The notes beneath the pieces are model-generated. The model did no database searches. It saw only the letters and a program-made list of their open reading frames with translations, and was not told the DNA's origin. DNA of 64,000 bases from the IMG/VR virus record IMGVR_UViG_3300025424_000296, positions 1 through 64,000 of that record; one strand, given 5' to 3'. The position numbers and the translations under genes are program-made. Position 1 is the stretch's first letter. Each line of letters starts with the position of its first letter. Positions 24,480-33,059 of the stretch are shown in pieces. Source of the DNA: a virus.

Positions 24480-24492
24480 AAAGCATATTAAC

Positions 24493-25227
24493 ATGATACC
24501 TAAAATTGTACACATCTGCTGGGATGATAAAAACGTTCTTAATCATCAATCACCTATGATTTTAAATGGATTGAAAAATTTATCATTGCTCAATCCAGAT
24601 TGGAAAATACAAATACATAGTGATCAAGACGTAGATGATTATATAAAAAACATGTTAAGCCCTGTTGATTACAGTTTATATACTAATACTCATATCGTTG
24701 AAAAATGCGATATTTGGAGACTGTTTAAACTGTATAATGAAGGAGGCTTATATATTGATATAGATCGCTTTTGCAATGTAAGTTTTGATGATATACTAAC
24801 TCCGGACATTAAATGGGTACTACCTACTTGTAATGATTATGATTTTTCTCATGATTTTATGATGAGTAGTCCGGGTAATCCAGTTTTTGCTAGTACTATC
24901 AATCTTATTTTAGAACGCAGGAGAGCAGGACATACAAATGTTTATTTTCTAGGACCTCAAACATATATGCATGCTATAACAATTCTATTAACTGGAGAAA
25001 TAATCAACACTAACCCGGGACAAGCAAAATTTGCAGAACTTAGAAACATTATATCAAAATTTGAATTTATTTTGACTTATAAAGAAAATGAACCATATGA
25101 TACAATAATCTACAAACATGACCCTGAATACTTTAAACAGGGAAATAGTATAGAAACAGATTTTGAAAAAATAAAACAAGAATTTTATAGGTCGTACAAT
25201 GTAAAACATTGGACAGGGGAATGGTGA
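24493..25227 (+). CDS. Glycosyltransferase, GT32 (Och1-like sugar-binding region)
   Basis: 244 aa beginning IPKIVHICWDDKNVLNHQSP, with the family core VEKCDIWRLFKLYNEGGLYI and the DID metal motif just after. GT32 enzymes add mannose, galactose or related sugars to glycans. It lacks an SD-proximal promoter and is likely read with the 46-aa gene. The acceptor is unknown. Confidence 0.85.
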   Translation: MIPKIVHICWDDKNVLNHQSPMILNGLKNLSLLNPDWKIQIHSDQDVDDYIKNMLSPVDYSLYTNTHIVEKCDIWRLFKLYNEGGLYIDIDRFCNVSFDDILTPDIKWVLPTCNDYDFSHDFMMSSPGNPVFASTINLILERRRAGHTNVYFLGPQTYMHAITILLTGEIINTNPGQAKFAELRNIISKFEFILTYKENEPYDTIIYKHDPEYFKQGNSIETDFEKIKQEFYRSYNVKHWTGEW

Positions 25228-25247
25228 TTACAGAAAAAGGAAATGCT

Positions 25248-25406
25248 ATGATAATTGAGAGATACAAGTTCTCTGTTTGGATTAATTCAATCGGACAGAG
25301 CTTTGATGTTATTATTCACAGTGACAGTTATTATCATGCTGAGATACAGGCAAAAGCACAGTACCCAAACGCTTATAAAATTATTTCATGTGGACGAGTA
25401 TTTTAA
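25248..25406 (+). CDS. Small protein, 52 aa
   Basis: AAAAAGGA SD. ERYKFSVWINSIGQSFDVII ... SYYHAEIQAKAQYP; related in layout to the 24339 gene. Followed by a terminator. Confidence 0.6.
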   Translation: MIIERYKFSVWINSIGQSFDVIIHSDSYYHAEIQAKAQYPNAYKIISCGRVF

Positions 25407-25413
25407 TAAAAGG

Positions 25414-25438
25414 TTGAAAGGGGCTGAGCCCCTTTCAA
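25414..25438. terminator. Bidirectional terminator
   Basis: TTGAAAGGGGC, TGA, GCCCCTTTCAA; between convergent genes. Confidence 0.85.
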
Positions 25439-25439
25439 A

Positions 25440-25625
25440 TCAAGCAACAAGGGTTTCTTCTTCTAGCGCCGCAATTTGATCGCGAATAGCCAGTTTTTTC
25501 TTTTTGAGTTTGTGCAAATATGCAAACTCGTCATCAGTCATTAATTCTGCTTTACGTTTTTGGAGACTTGATATTTCTAGATCTATTTCGCGATGTTTAT
25601 TAATAAGATGATCTAAATTTGTCAT
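25440..25625 (-). CDS. DUF465/YdcH-like small protein, 61 aa
   Basis: Two-helix hairpin: HREIDLEISSLQKRKAEL and LHKLKKKKLAIRDQIAALEE, the pattern of YdcH (DUF465), short coiled-coil proteins of unknown function common in proteobacteria. SD GGAGG. Upstream minus-strand promoter region has an ACCAGCTC/GAGCTAGT imperfect palindrome (25636-25658), a possible operator. Confidence 0.7.
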   Translation of the reverse strand: MTNLDHLINKHREIDLEISSLQKRKAELMTDDEFAYLHKLKKKKLAIRDQIAALEEETLVA

Positions 25626-25696
25626 GTTATCCTCCTTTATACCAGCTCTGATGAGCTAGTATAATGTTAATAATTCATGTCATAGTTTGCAAGAGT

Positions 25697-26587
25697 CTAG
25701 TCTGCTTTGTGAGTCATTTTTGGAATTGGAGTATCGTTTAGTTCTCGTTTATTCTTATACAATACTCTGTTACCTAATATTTCAATCCATAATTTAGTCT
25801 TTGGACTATTTAACGCCCAAAAGTTGAACGATAGGTTAGATTGAACTGGGCGTATAAACATAGTATCTTCGCTGGGTATCAACATGATCTGACTAGTGGT
25901 GCGCATCTTCTTTCTATCATCGGCAGTACGCAAGCAATTCAATTGTGGATTGTCTATATAAGTTCCAGCTAAACCGTCTATCATGTCATCTGCTGATTTG
26001 GCACGATCAACCACATACTCAGCTATCTTCTTACGACTTTCGGAACTAAGACGACTCATGATTTGATTTTCGTTCTCTGGATCTTTTTGATATCCAGCCC
26101 AGTCCAACCACACGCCGTGATTGGTTCTTACTATGGTTTCATCTCGAGGAATTTCTCTGATTTTATAAGTATATTTTCTATCAGCATATCCGCCCGGCTC
26201 CCAGCAACCTTCTAATAGATAACAAGTGTCTTTGTCAAATATCAGTGTATTACCGGGTAACTTTGATTTAATCAAATACATGGCAGCCGCTTTGACATTT
26301 GGATAACGCAAAGCTCGCTTTAGTTTAGCACCATCTTTGCTGGGTGTTTTACTACGTACTGTTATTTCTTTTTCGTCGTCTTTGACCATGAGGCTTGCAC
26401 TTATTATGCACACACCGCCGCTGTTTAATCCCTCACAGTACTGTGTAACATCATCCCAGAACATGAGAATCTCTACACCATTACTGGTAGTACTTTTAAA
26501 ACTGATTTCTGGAACATAGTTTCGATCTCTATTTTTTACTCCGATCCACCCAATATTATCAAAATATTTTGCTGAAATTATACACAT
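25697..26587 (-). CDS. Putative Ntn-hydrolase with N-terminal Cys, 296 aa
   Basis: Starts Met-Cys-Ile-Ile; after Met removal Cys would be the nucleophile, as in Ntn amidohydrolases of the C45/acyltransferase or TANGO2 kind. Supporting: IGVKNRDRNYVPEI (the N-R-D box), GGVCIISASL, TIVRTNHGVWLDWAG (the NH oxyanion region). Substrate unknown. SD AGAGG and a CATAAATA late-type box upstream. Family placement is by pattern only. Confidence 0.55.
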   Translation of the reverse strand: MCIISAKYFDNIGWIGVKNRDRNYVPEISFKSTTSNGVEILMFWDDVTQYCEGLNSGGVCIISASLMVKDDEKEITVRSKTPSKDGAKLKRALRYPNVKAAAMYLIKSKLPGNTLIFDKDTCYLLEGCWEPGGYADRKYTYKIREIPRDETIVRTNHGVWLDWAGYQKDPENENQIMSRLSSESRKKIAEYVVDRAKSADDMIDGLAGTYIDNPQLNCLRTADDRKKMRTTSQIMLIPSEDTMFIRPVQSNLSFNFWALNSPKTKLWIEILGNRVLYKNKRELNDTPIPKMTHKAD

Positions 26588-26705
26588 TTAATAAACCTCT
26601 GCGATTAGATATTTATGCAACCTTTTGAGTGAGTTATGTTATTGGATATATCACCACATACTGCTATTAAATACACTAGTTGACCAACTCTGATAAGGAG
26701 GTTCC

Positions 26706-26909
26706 GTGGTAAAAGTATATCAACAAGACACATATAATTATTACCCAGATGAACCCTCCGCTTCATATAGAGAAGGTTTACGAGCATATAGAAGTTGGTT
26801 AAATTCCGGCAATCGACGCCCAGAAAATCCCTACTGGTTTGGATTAGATGAAAGCAGAGATTATCTCGAATGGGAACGCGGTTGGCTAGATGGTAGCTTT
26901 GAAATCTAA
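26706..26909 (+). CDS. Hypothetical protein, 67 aa, GTG start
   Basis: GTG with AAGGAGG at 5 nt. Rich in Tyr and Trp (YNYYPDEPSASYREGLRAYR, YLEWERGWLDG); resembles small ribosome-modulation-factor-like helical proteins in its EGxxA...G pattern, but the match is weak. Confidence 0.5.
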   Translation: MVKVYQQDTYNYYPDEPSASYREGLRAYRSWLNSGNRRPENPYWFGLDESRDYLEWERGWLDGSFEI

Positions 26910-27613
26910 CGATTGAGAGTCTTACAATTATTAAAATGATATCTTGCCATATTTCTATGTCCGCCTACTTTTTTACAATGCGGGCAAATTACTGGTTGTT
27001 GCTTCATATCTTGTTTAGCCCTTGCAATTCTGATTTTTTCTAAAGTTGATTCTTTTATTCCGTTGGTTTCGTAATAACGTTTTAATGACTGGGCTCGTTT
27101 ATTTTTTGTAGCAGTTGAATCTTTTCTACCTCGGTGAGAATTAGCTCTTTTGCGCTTAGTTTCTTCTGATTGTTTTCGGCCTTTTAAAGTTTTACTTATT
27201 TTAGCTTTTGTTTCTTGAGTTATTACTTGTTTAGCTCTTGCCGCACGTTTTTTACGTAGTGTGTCTTCTGATTGTTTTCGACCTTTTAATATTTTAGCAC
27301 GTTCTTCCTTTAAATATTTGTATGTTCTATTAGATATATTATTAAATTTATTCTCATTAGTTTTCATAGTCATAGCCCACGCAGCGAAAATCATCTTTCG
27401 TTTAGCGTCTCCGTGAGTCATTTTAGGTAATAGTCTATGACATATAAAATGTTCTTTAGCTGTTAACGATACCAAGTTACTTTTATCGTCAGACCCGCCG
27501 ATAGATTTTGGTATAATATGATGTTTTTCAGTATACCCATTAATGATTCTTAATTTAGCATGTTCTATTATTTTATAGTAAGTTTTTGTATATTTGTTCT
27601 GTATAAATGTCAT
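26906..27613 (-). CDS. HNH homing endonuclease with NUMOD3 repeats
   Basis: HNH core EKHHIIPKSIGGSDDKSNLV and LTAKEHFICHRLL in the first 80 residues, then several NUMOD3 DNA-binding repeats (KISKTLKGRKQSEETKRKRA), and a C-terminal zinc ribbon CPHCKKVGGHRNMARYHF with a final Cys. Free-standing, lying between two unrelated genes. Intact at 235 aa. Confidence 0.9.
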   Translation of the reverse strand: MTFIQNKYTKTYYKIIEHAKLRIINGYTEKHHIIPKSIGGSDDKSNLVSLTAKEHFICHRLLPKMTHGDAKRKMIFAAWAMTMKTNENKFNNISNRTYKYLKEERAKILKGRKQSEDTLRKKRAARAKQVITQETKAKISKTLKGRKQSEETKRKRANSHRGRKDSTATKNKRAQSLKRYYETNGIKESTLEKIRIARAKQDMKQQPVICPHCKKVGGHRNMARYHFNNCKTLNR

Positions 27614-27625
27614 TAAGATCCTGAT

Positions 27626-28831
27626 TTAAATATATTTGTCAATAGAATTTCTTAAAGATTTTCGTAAATCGCAAATCATTGCATCTGTATGATTTGGAGT
27701 AGGGGTAATTCGTAATCTTTCTGTTCCAATAGGGACTGTAGGATATCCAATTGGTTGTATATAGATATTATGTTCATCTAATAACCAATCAGACACTTGT
27801 TTACAGCGCACAGCATTGCCTATTATTAGGGGTACAATATGTGTATTACCTGGCATGACATTGAAGTTTTCTTGTGCCAATTGTTCTTTGACTTTATCAA
27901 CTACCTCAAACATGCGACTTCTTGCTTCTGGATGATCTTGAACATAACGCACACTGGCTAGTGCACCTGCACATAGTACAGGACTCATACTGGTACTGAA
28001 TATAAATCCGTTAGCATAGCTGCGTATCATATCAATAAGATCACGTCCGCCTGCAATATATCCTCCCTGTATACCAAATGCTTTGCCTAATGTTCCCTGT
28101 ATGATATCAACTCCGTCTACACAATGTTGTTCTTCTGCAATACCAGCACCCCGAACACCATAAAGACCTACAGCGTGAACTTCATCTACATAAACCATAG
28201 CACCGTACTGACGAGCAATATCACATACATCAGATATAAGACCTTTGTCGCCATCCATGCTATACACACCTTCCATGGCAATAATAGGTTGTGCATCATC
28301 GTCTAGACTTTTCAGTATTTCCTTAAGATGAGCTAGATCATTATGATTCCAAACAGTACAGGGTGCTCGACTGCTTTTCATACCAACAATCATGCTATTA
28401 TGATTCATACTATCGGATATAAAATGAACTCCTGTGATTATTTTACCTAATACATTAAGTGTGGATTGATTAGCAACATACCCACTGGTGAATAACAGTG
28501 CAGCAGTTTTATCGTGTAGTCTAGCCAGTTCACTTTCTAAGGCTGTATGAAAATGAGTAGTACCGGATATATTACGAGTACCACCACTACCAGCACCAGT
28601 TGTGTCGAGCGCAGTATGCATAGCATCAATAACGACTTTATGTTGCGCCATACCGAGATAATCATTTGCACACCAATTTGTAATATGTTTAATACCATAT
28701 TTGCCATAGAACATGGCTTTGGGAAAATGACCGCGCTCTCTCAGAATATCTGTAAAAACTCGATAATTGCCATCAGATTTTAATTTCTGTAGACTTTGTG
28801 CAATAGCATCTTGTGTTTTTGATTTTAACAT
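27626..28831 (-). CDS. hemA: 5-aminolevulinate synthase (ALAS)
   Basis: PLP enzyme joining glycine and succinyl-CoA to give 5-aminolevulinate, the first step of the C4 route to heme, used by alphaproteobacteria and mitochondria. The 401-aa protein is complete: NWCANDYLGMAQHKVVIDAM, GAGSGGTRNISGTTHFH, LLFTSGYVANQSTLNVLG, MNHNSMIVGM, VYVDEVHAVGLYG, catalytic Lys in GTLGKAFGIQGGYIAG, FSTSMSPV, ERLRITPTPNHT. ATG 28831 chosen; an upstream start would add an unconserved tail. Head-to-tail with the HNH gene. It may raise heme or tetrapyrrole supply in the infected cell. Confidence 0.93.
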   Translation of the reverse strand: MLKSKTQDAIAQSLQKLKSDGNYRVFTDILRERGHFPKAMFYGKYGIKHITNWCANDYLGMAQHKVVIDAMHTALDTTGAGSGGTRNISGTTHFHTALESELARLHDKTAALLFTSGYVANQSTLNVLGKIITGVHFISDSMNHNSMIVGMKSSRAPCTVWNHNDLAHLKEILKSLDDDAQPIIAMEGVYSMDGDKGLISDVCDIARQYGAMVYVDEVHAVGLYGVRGAGIAEEQHCVDGVDIIQGTLGKAFGIQGGYIAGGRDLIDMIRSYANGFIFSTSMSPVLCAGALASVRYVQDHPEARSRMFEVVDKVKEQLAQENFNVMPGNTHIVPLIIGNAVRCKQVSDWLLDEHNIYIQPIGYPTVPIGTERLRITPTPNHTDAMICDLRKSLRNSIDKYI

Positions 28832-28882
28832 TATTAAATATTTCTCTAGAAAAACAATTATAAACAAATCATTATGTGATAT

Positions 28883-28911
28883 TTGACATTATTTAATCAA
28901 TATATTATAAA
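28883..28911 (+). promoter_or_regulatory. Sigma70-type promoter
   Basis: TTGACA, 17 bp, TATAAA; divergent from the ALAS gene. Confidence 0.75.
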
Positions 28912-28930
28912 TTATAAGGAGAAATTCGAT

Positions 28931-29164
28931 ATGACCAATGAACAGTTGACAGAAATAGAGCATAACCTGGGATTAGGTACTCAGTTTAATTCATCAAATA
29001 TTACACAACAGGTCGAGGTTAGGTTAAAAGGGAATGTAGAATCCGCGATGATTGGAGATTATAATAGGTCACCTAACGGAACTTTAATAAGATTACGTCG
29101 AGGAGTGATAACTAATTGGATTGATATCGACAGTATTGCAGCAATAGGAGTTATTAACCGATGA
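28931..29164 (+). CDS. Hypothetical protein, 77 aa
   Basis: AAGGAG SD. Helical start, then beta segments (TLIRLRRGVITNWIDIDSIA). Overlaps the next gene by 4 nt. Confidence 0.6.
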   Translation: MTNEQLTEIEHNLGLGTQFNSSNITQQVEVRLKGNVESAMIGDYNRSPNGTLIRLRRGVITNWIDIDSIAAIGVINR

Positions 29165-29751
29165 GCATATTTGATAGAATATTTGGAAGAAAACCAAATA
29201 CAACAACCATACCAACATTAAAATTTAACAAAAATGATTCAGTTACTGTTAGAGCAGAAAAGATTTTGAGAGCTTCTGGAATTCCTGAAGATCTAATAGC
29301 CTGGCATTTAGACGGTGCATCGAGTGCAGTTAGATCATATTTTAAACTAGATGGTTTAGATGAAAGCTTGGTTAAAGTTACACGAGGTAAAACAAAAAAA
29401 GAACGTAAACCTGCAACTAAAAAACAAAAAACTGCCAAATTGGTAATTGACAGTGATAATACCAAGGAGAGTTCTTTTCGCACCTCGGCGAAGACAGACC
29501 TTAAAAAGAAAACAACTGTGGCAAAAACTACCAAAACAGCAACTGGTAATCCTTCTGAGCCAGTCCCAGAGAAGAAGGTTAGGGCACCGAGGAAGGATTC
29601 GAAGGTAGCAGCATCTAATTTAGATGCAGGCGGATTTGGTCAGAATCGCGGTGACGGTGTGTTGGATACAGAATTATCTGTTGCTAAACCTCTAGCTAAA
29701 CCGCCATTGAAGAGAAAGACTGTTTTAAGAGTTAAGAAAGAGTCAAAATAA
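29161..29751 (+). CDS. Lys-rich hypothetical protein, 196 aa
   Basis: Starts MSIFDRIFGRKPN. A short folded part (EKILRASGIPEDLIAWHL) is followed by a disordered Lys/Thr/Ala tail of 120 residues, likely nucleic-acid binding by charge alone. Co-translated with the upstream gene. Terminator follows. Confidence 0.55.
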   Translation: MSIFDRIFGRKPNTTTIPTLKFNKNDSVTVRAEKILRASGIPEDLIAWHLDGASSAVRSYFKLDGLDESLVKVTRGKTKKERKPATKKQKTAKLVIDSDNTKESSFRTSAKTDLKKKTTVAKTTKTATGNPSEPVPEKKVRAPRKDSKVAASNLDAGGFGQNRGDGVLDTELSVAKPLAKPPLKRKTVLRVKKESK

Positions 29752-29776
29752 AAGTTTAAATCAAAATAATTTTATA

Positions 29777-29805
29777 ATATCCTGTCGTTTGGCAGGATAT
29801 TTTTA
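29777..29805 (+). terminator. Intrinsic terminator
   Basis: ATATCCTG, 8-nt loop, CAGGATAT then TTTTTA. Confidence 0.85.
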
Positions 29806-29874
29806 TGACATTAAACTTTATTGATTCAAAATATCAATGAATATACACTTTATAAACGTAAGGAGTAAATATCA

Positions 29875-30081
29875 ATGACAAAAGCACAATACGACGGTAT
29901 TATTGCACATATTGAAGCCAAACATAAATCTGGGTATCGTTTAAGGTTACATATGTCAAACGGCGAATATGTTCAAGGAACAGTAGAATTAGTAGGAACA
30001 CGTACTCTAATAGTTAATCAGGATACTAACCAAATAGCTTATGCTGATTTAGATCGTGTTGATTATATTACAGTTGGATAA
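29875..30081 (+). CDS. Small Sm/SH3-like protein, 68 aa
   Basis: AAGGAG SD. After a helix (MTKAQYDGIIAHIEAKHKSG) come five likely strands: RLRLHMSNGEYVQGTVELVG, RTLIVNQDTNQIAYADL. This order resembles Sm-like folds but no Hfq motif is seen. Lies before prkA. Confidence 0.5.
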   Translation: MTKAQYDGIIAHIEAKHKSGYRLRLHMSNGEYVQGTVELVGTRTLIVNQDTNQIAYADLDRVDYITVG

Positions 30082-30151
30082 TATACTGGGTTATGTATAG
30101 TAAACTACTCATTTAAGTTAAATAGTATGTAAATACAAAAAAGGCTTATTA

Positions 30152-32086
30152 ATGACAAATATCTTTGACGACATTTTACAGGAAAAAAAGAAAATGCAAA
30201 GAGAGTCAATGAGTTTCATTGACTATCTTAAGCTGTGTAAGAAAGACTCATCAGTTTACGCTTCAGCTGCTGAACGCATGTTAGCAGCAATTGGTAAACC
30301 TACCATTGTTGATACCAGCAAAGACCCTAGACTGAGCAGAATCTTTCTCAATCGTACACTGCAAGTATATCCTGCGTTCAGCGATTTTTATGGTATGGAA
30401 GATACTATTGAACGTATTGTAGGATACTTTCGCCATGCTGCACAGGGTCTTGAAGAAAAGAAACAGATCCTTTACCTGCTGGGTCCAGTTGGCGGCGGCA
30501 AATCAAGTATTGCAGAACGTCTTAAAGAATTAATAACACGTTTACCATTTTATGTATTAACAGCAGAAGATGGAACACTGAGTCCAGTATTTGAAACTCC
30601 TCTTGGGGTGTTTGATGTTAATAGTCACGGTGAGAAATTAAAGAAGGATTATGGAATTGATCCTCGTTATCTTAATACCATTATGAGTCCATGGGCGATT
30701 AAAAGACTAGCAGAGTATGAGGGTGATGTTGGTCGTTTTCGTGTTACCAAAGTATGGCCAAATAAACTAGAACAAATTGGTGTTGTTAAGACCGAACCGG
30801 GCGACGATAACAACCAAGACATTTCAAGTCTAGTTGGTAAAACTAATATTCGCATGCTTGAACACTATGATCAAAATGATCCAGATAGTTACAGTTTCAG
30901 TGGTGCATTATGCCGTGGTAATCAGGGCATAATGGAGTTTGTTGAAATGTTCAAGGCTCCTATTAAGATGTTGCATCCGCTACTAACAGCTACACAAGAA
31001 GGCAATTATATCGGTACAGAAGGCATAAGTGCTATTCCATTCTCAGGTGTTGTCCTTGCACACTCCAACGAAGCAGAATGGCAAAGCTTTAAGAATAACA
31101 AGAACAATGAAGCATTTATTGATCGTGTTTATGTTGTTAAGGTTCCCTACTGTTTGCGTGTCAGTGATGAAGTTAATATCTATAAAAAAATGCTAGAACA
31201 CAGTAGTTTAAACAATGCCGTGTGCGCACCACAAACACTAGAAATGCTCAGCAAGTTCTGCGTATTAACTCGTTTAAATGAACATGAGAATAGCAGTCAA
31301 TACAGCAAGATGCGTGTATATGACGGTGAAGCAATTAAAGATGTAGATCCCAAAGCACGTAGTATACAAGAATATCGCGATGCTGCTGGTGTTGATGAAG
31401 GTATGGGTGGTATTAGTACACGTTTTGCATTCAAAGTTTTAAGTAAAACATTTAATTTTGATACAGCAGAAATAGCAGCAGATCCGGTTCATTTGATGTA
31501 TGTGCTTGAAGATAGCATACGCAGAGAACAGTTCAAAGACGATGTAGAAAACCGTTACATAGATTTTATCAAAGAGTATCTGGCACCCAAGTATGCGGAA
31601 TTCATTGGCAATGAGATTAGACAAAATTTCATTGAAAGTTATGCCGAATACGGTCAAAATTTATTTGATCAATATGTTGCGTATGCAGATGCGTGGATAC
31701 AAGAAATTGATTTTAAAGATCCAGATACAGGTAATATGTTTGATAGAGATATATTGAATAAGGAATTGGAGAAGATTGAAAAGCCAGCTGGCATTGCTAA
31801 TCCCAAAGACTTCCGTCACGAAGTTGTTAACTTTGTGTTAAGAGCTCGTGCAAAGAACGGCGGAGAGATATTGTGGTCAACTTATGAAAAATTACGCGAA
31901 GTCATTGAAAAGAAAATGTTTTCGACCTCAGATGACATGTTACCAGTTATATCTTTTGGTGCAAAAAGTAATTCTGAAATTCAATCAAAACACAGCGAAT
32001 TTGTAGATAGAATGAAAAATAACAGATATACTGAACGTCAAATTAAACGTTTAGTAGATTGGTTTATAAGAACTCAAAAAAGTTAA
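30152..32086 (+). CDS. prkA: PrkA/YeaG serine protein kinase, AAA+
   Basis: PrkA (E. coli YeaG) combines an AAA+ core with a kinase-like C-terminus and acts in stationary-phase and nitrogen-starvation responses; some studies ascribe Lon-like protease activity to it. 644 aa, full length: SFIDYLKLCKKDSSVYASAA, RLSRIFLNRTLQVYPAFSDF, Walker A GPVGGGKSSIAERLK, then the usual long helical C-terminus ending RQIKRLVDWFIRTQ. TAAATAG and GTAAATAC late-like boxes lie in the leader. It heads the trio prkA, yeaH, spoVR, interrupted by a homing endonuclease gene. Confidence 0.95.
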   Translation: MTNIFDDILQEKKKMQRESMSFIDYLKLCKKDSSVYASAAERMLAAIGKPTIVDTSKDPRLSRIFLNRTLQVYPAFSDFYGMEDTIERIVGYFRHAAQGLEEKKQILYLLGPVGGGKSSIAERLKELITRLPFYVLTAEDGTLSPVFETPLGVFDVNSHGEKLKKDYGIDPRYLNTIMSPWAIKRLAEYEGDVGRFRVTKVWPNKLEQIGVVKTEPGDDNNQDISSLVGKTNIRMLEHYDQNDPDSYSFSGALCRGNQGIMEFVEMFKAPIKMLHPLLTATQEGNYIGTEGISAIPFSGVVLAHSNEAEWQSFKNNKNNEAFIDRVYVVKVPYCLRVSDEVNIYKKMLEHSSLNNAVCAPQTLEMLSKFCVLTRLNEHENSSQYSKMRVYDGEAIKDVDPKARSIQEYRDAAGVDEGMGGISTRFAFKVLSKTFNFDTAEIAADPVHLMYVLEDSIRREQFKDDVENRYIDFIKEYLAPKYAEFIGNEIRQNFIESYAEYGQNLFDQYVAYADAWIQEIDFKDPDTGNMFDRDILNKELEKIEKPAGIANPKDFRHEVVNFVLRARAKNGGEILWSTYEKLREVIEKKMFSTSDDMLPVISFGAKSNSEIQSKHSEFVDRMKNNRYTERQIKRLVDWFIRTQKS

Positions 32087-32087
32087 A

Positions 32088-33059
32088 ATGAATTACATAG
32101 AACATTATAATAAATTAATTTTGCGAGGGAAAACCAGAGGTATTAAAAAAAGCTCTACGGTATATTATGAATTACATCATATAGTCCCTAAATGTTTAGG
32201 TGGCACTAATAGTGATTCAAATCTTGTTTTATTAACACCAGAAGAACATTTTATTGCACATAAGTTATTGGTTAAAATTTATCCTAATAAAGGTAAATTA
32301 ATCTATGCAGTTAATATGATGTGTGTAGGCAGAAATAATAAAATGTATGGTTGGCTTAAAAAGAAACTTCAGCAGGTGTTGAAAGATGATAAAGAAAGAT
32401 CTGACAAAATTAGTAAATCTTTAACTGGTAGACATGTACCAGATTATATAGGAAGAAAAATTTCTAAATCTAATAAAGGTAGGATAATATCACAGTCAAC
32501 AAGAGAGAAAATATCAAATAGTACTAAAGGTGTTTCTAAACCAACTAACTTTGGTAAAAAAATTAGTGCCAGATTAAAAGGTAGAAAACATAATGATTTA
32601 CATCATAAAAAAGTTATAGATAGTAAATTAAGAAATGGTACATTACTGCAATCAAAATCTACAAAAGAAAAAATATCTAATAGCTTATCTAAATTGAAAT
32701 GGTATAATAATGGGACAACCAACATAAGATCGTCTGTTAATCCAGGATGTGATTATGTACCTGGAAGACTGCCAATAGCAAAAAAGAAAAAAATAAATCA
32801 AAAATATGATAAGGTTATTTTAGATACATCAACACTTCCTAAGTTCAAATATGATCATTACAAAAAATCTAACAACGGCAAACGAAATGGTGCATGGAAA
32901 GGGTATATTGTTACCCCTGATGGAATTTTTGAATCATCTATGCAGGCAGCTATATATTATAGCCTTACAGACGGTACTATAAGAAATAGATGTTTAAGTG
33001 ATAATCCAAAATTTAAAGAATGGGTACAACTTACTAATTTAGGTAATGAAAATGAGTGA
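32088..33059 (+). CDS. HNH/NUMOD homing endonuclease inserted in the prkA operon
   Basis: HNH core YYELHHIVPKCLGGTNSDSN and LTPEEHFIAHKLLVKIYP, many NUMOD3 repeats (KISKSLTGR, KISNSTKGVS, KISARLKGRK), and a C-terminal NUMOD-type helix-turn-helix (SSMQAAIYYSLTDGTIRNRC). 323 aa, intact. It starts 1 nt after prkA and ends inside the yeaH start, so the element inserted without breaking either gene. GC is lower than its flanks. Confidence 0.9.
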   Translation: MNYIEHYNKLILRGKTRGIKKSSTVYYELHHIVPKCLGGTNSDSNLVLLTPEEHFIAHKLLVKIYPNKGKLIYAVNMMCVGRNNKMYGWLKKKLQQVLKDDKERSDKISKSLTGRHVPDYIGRKISKSNKGRIISQSTREKISNSTKGVSKPTNFGKKISARLKGRKHNDLHHKKVIDSKLRNGTLLQSKSTKEKISNSLSKLKWYNNGTTNIRSSVNPGCDYVPGRLPIAKKKKINQKYDKVILDTSTLPKFKYDHYKKSNNGKRNGAWKGYIVTPDGIFESSMQAAIYYSLTDGTIRNRCLSDNPKFKEWVQLTNLGNENE

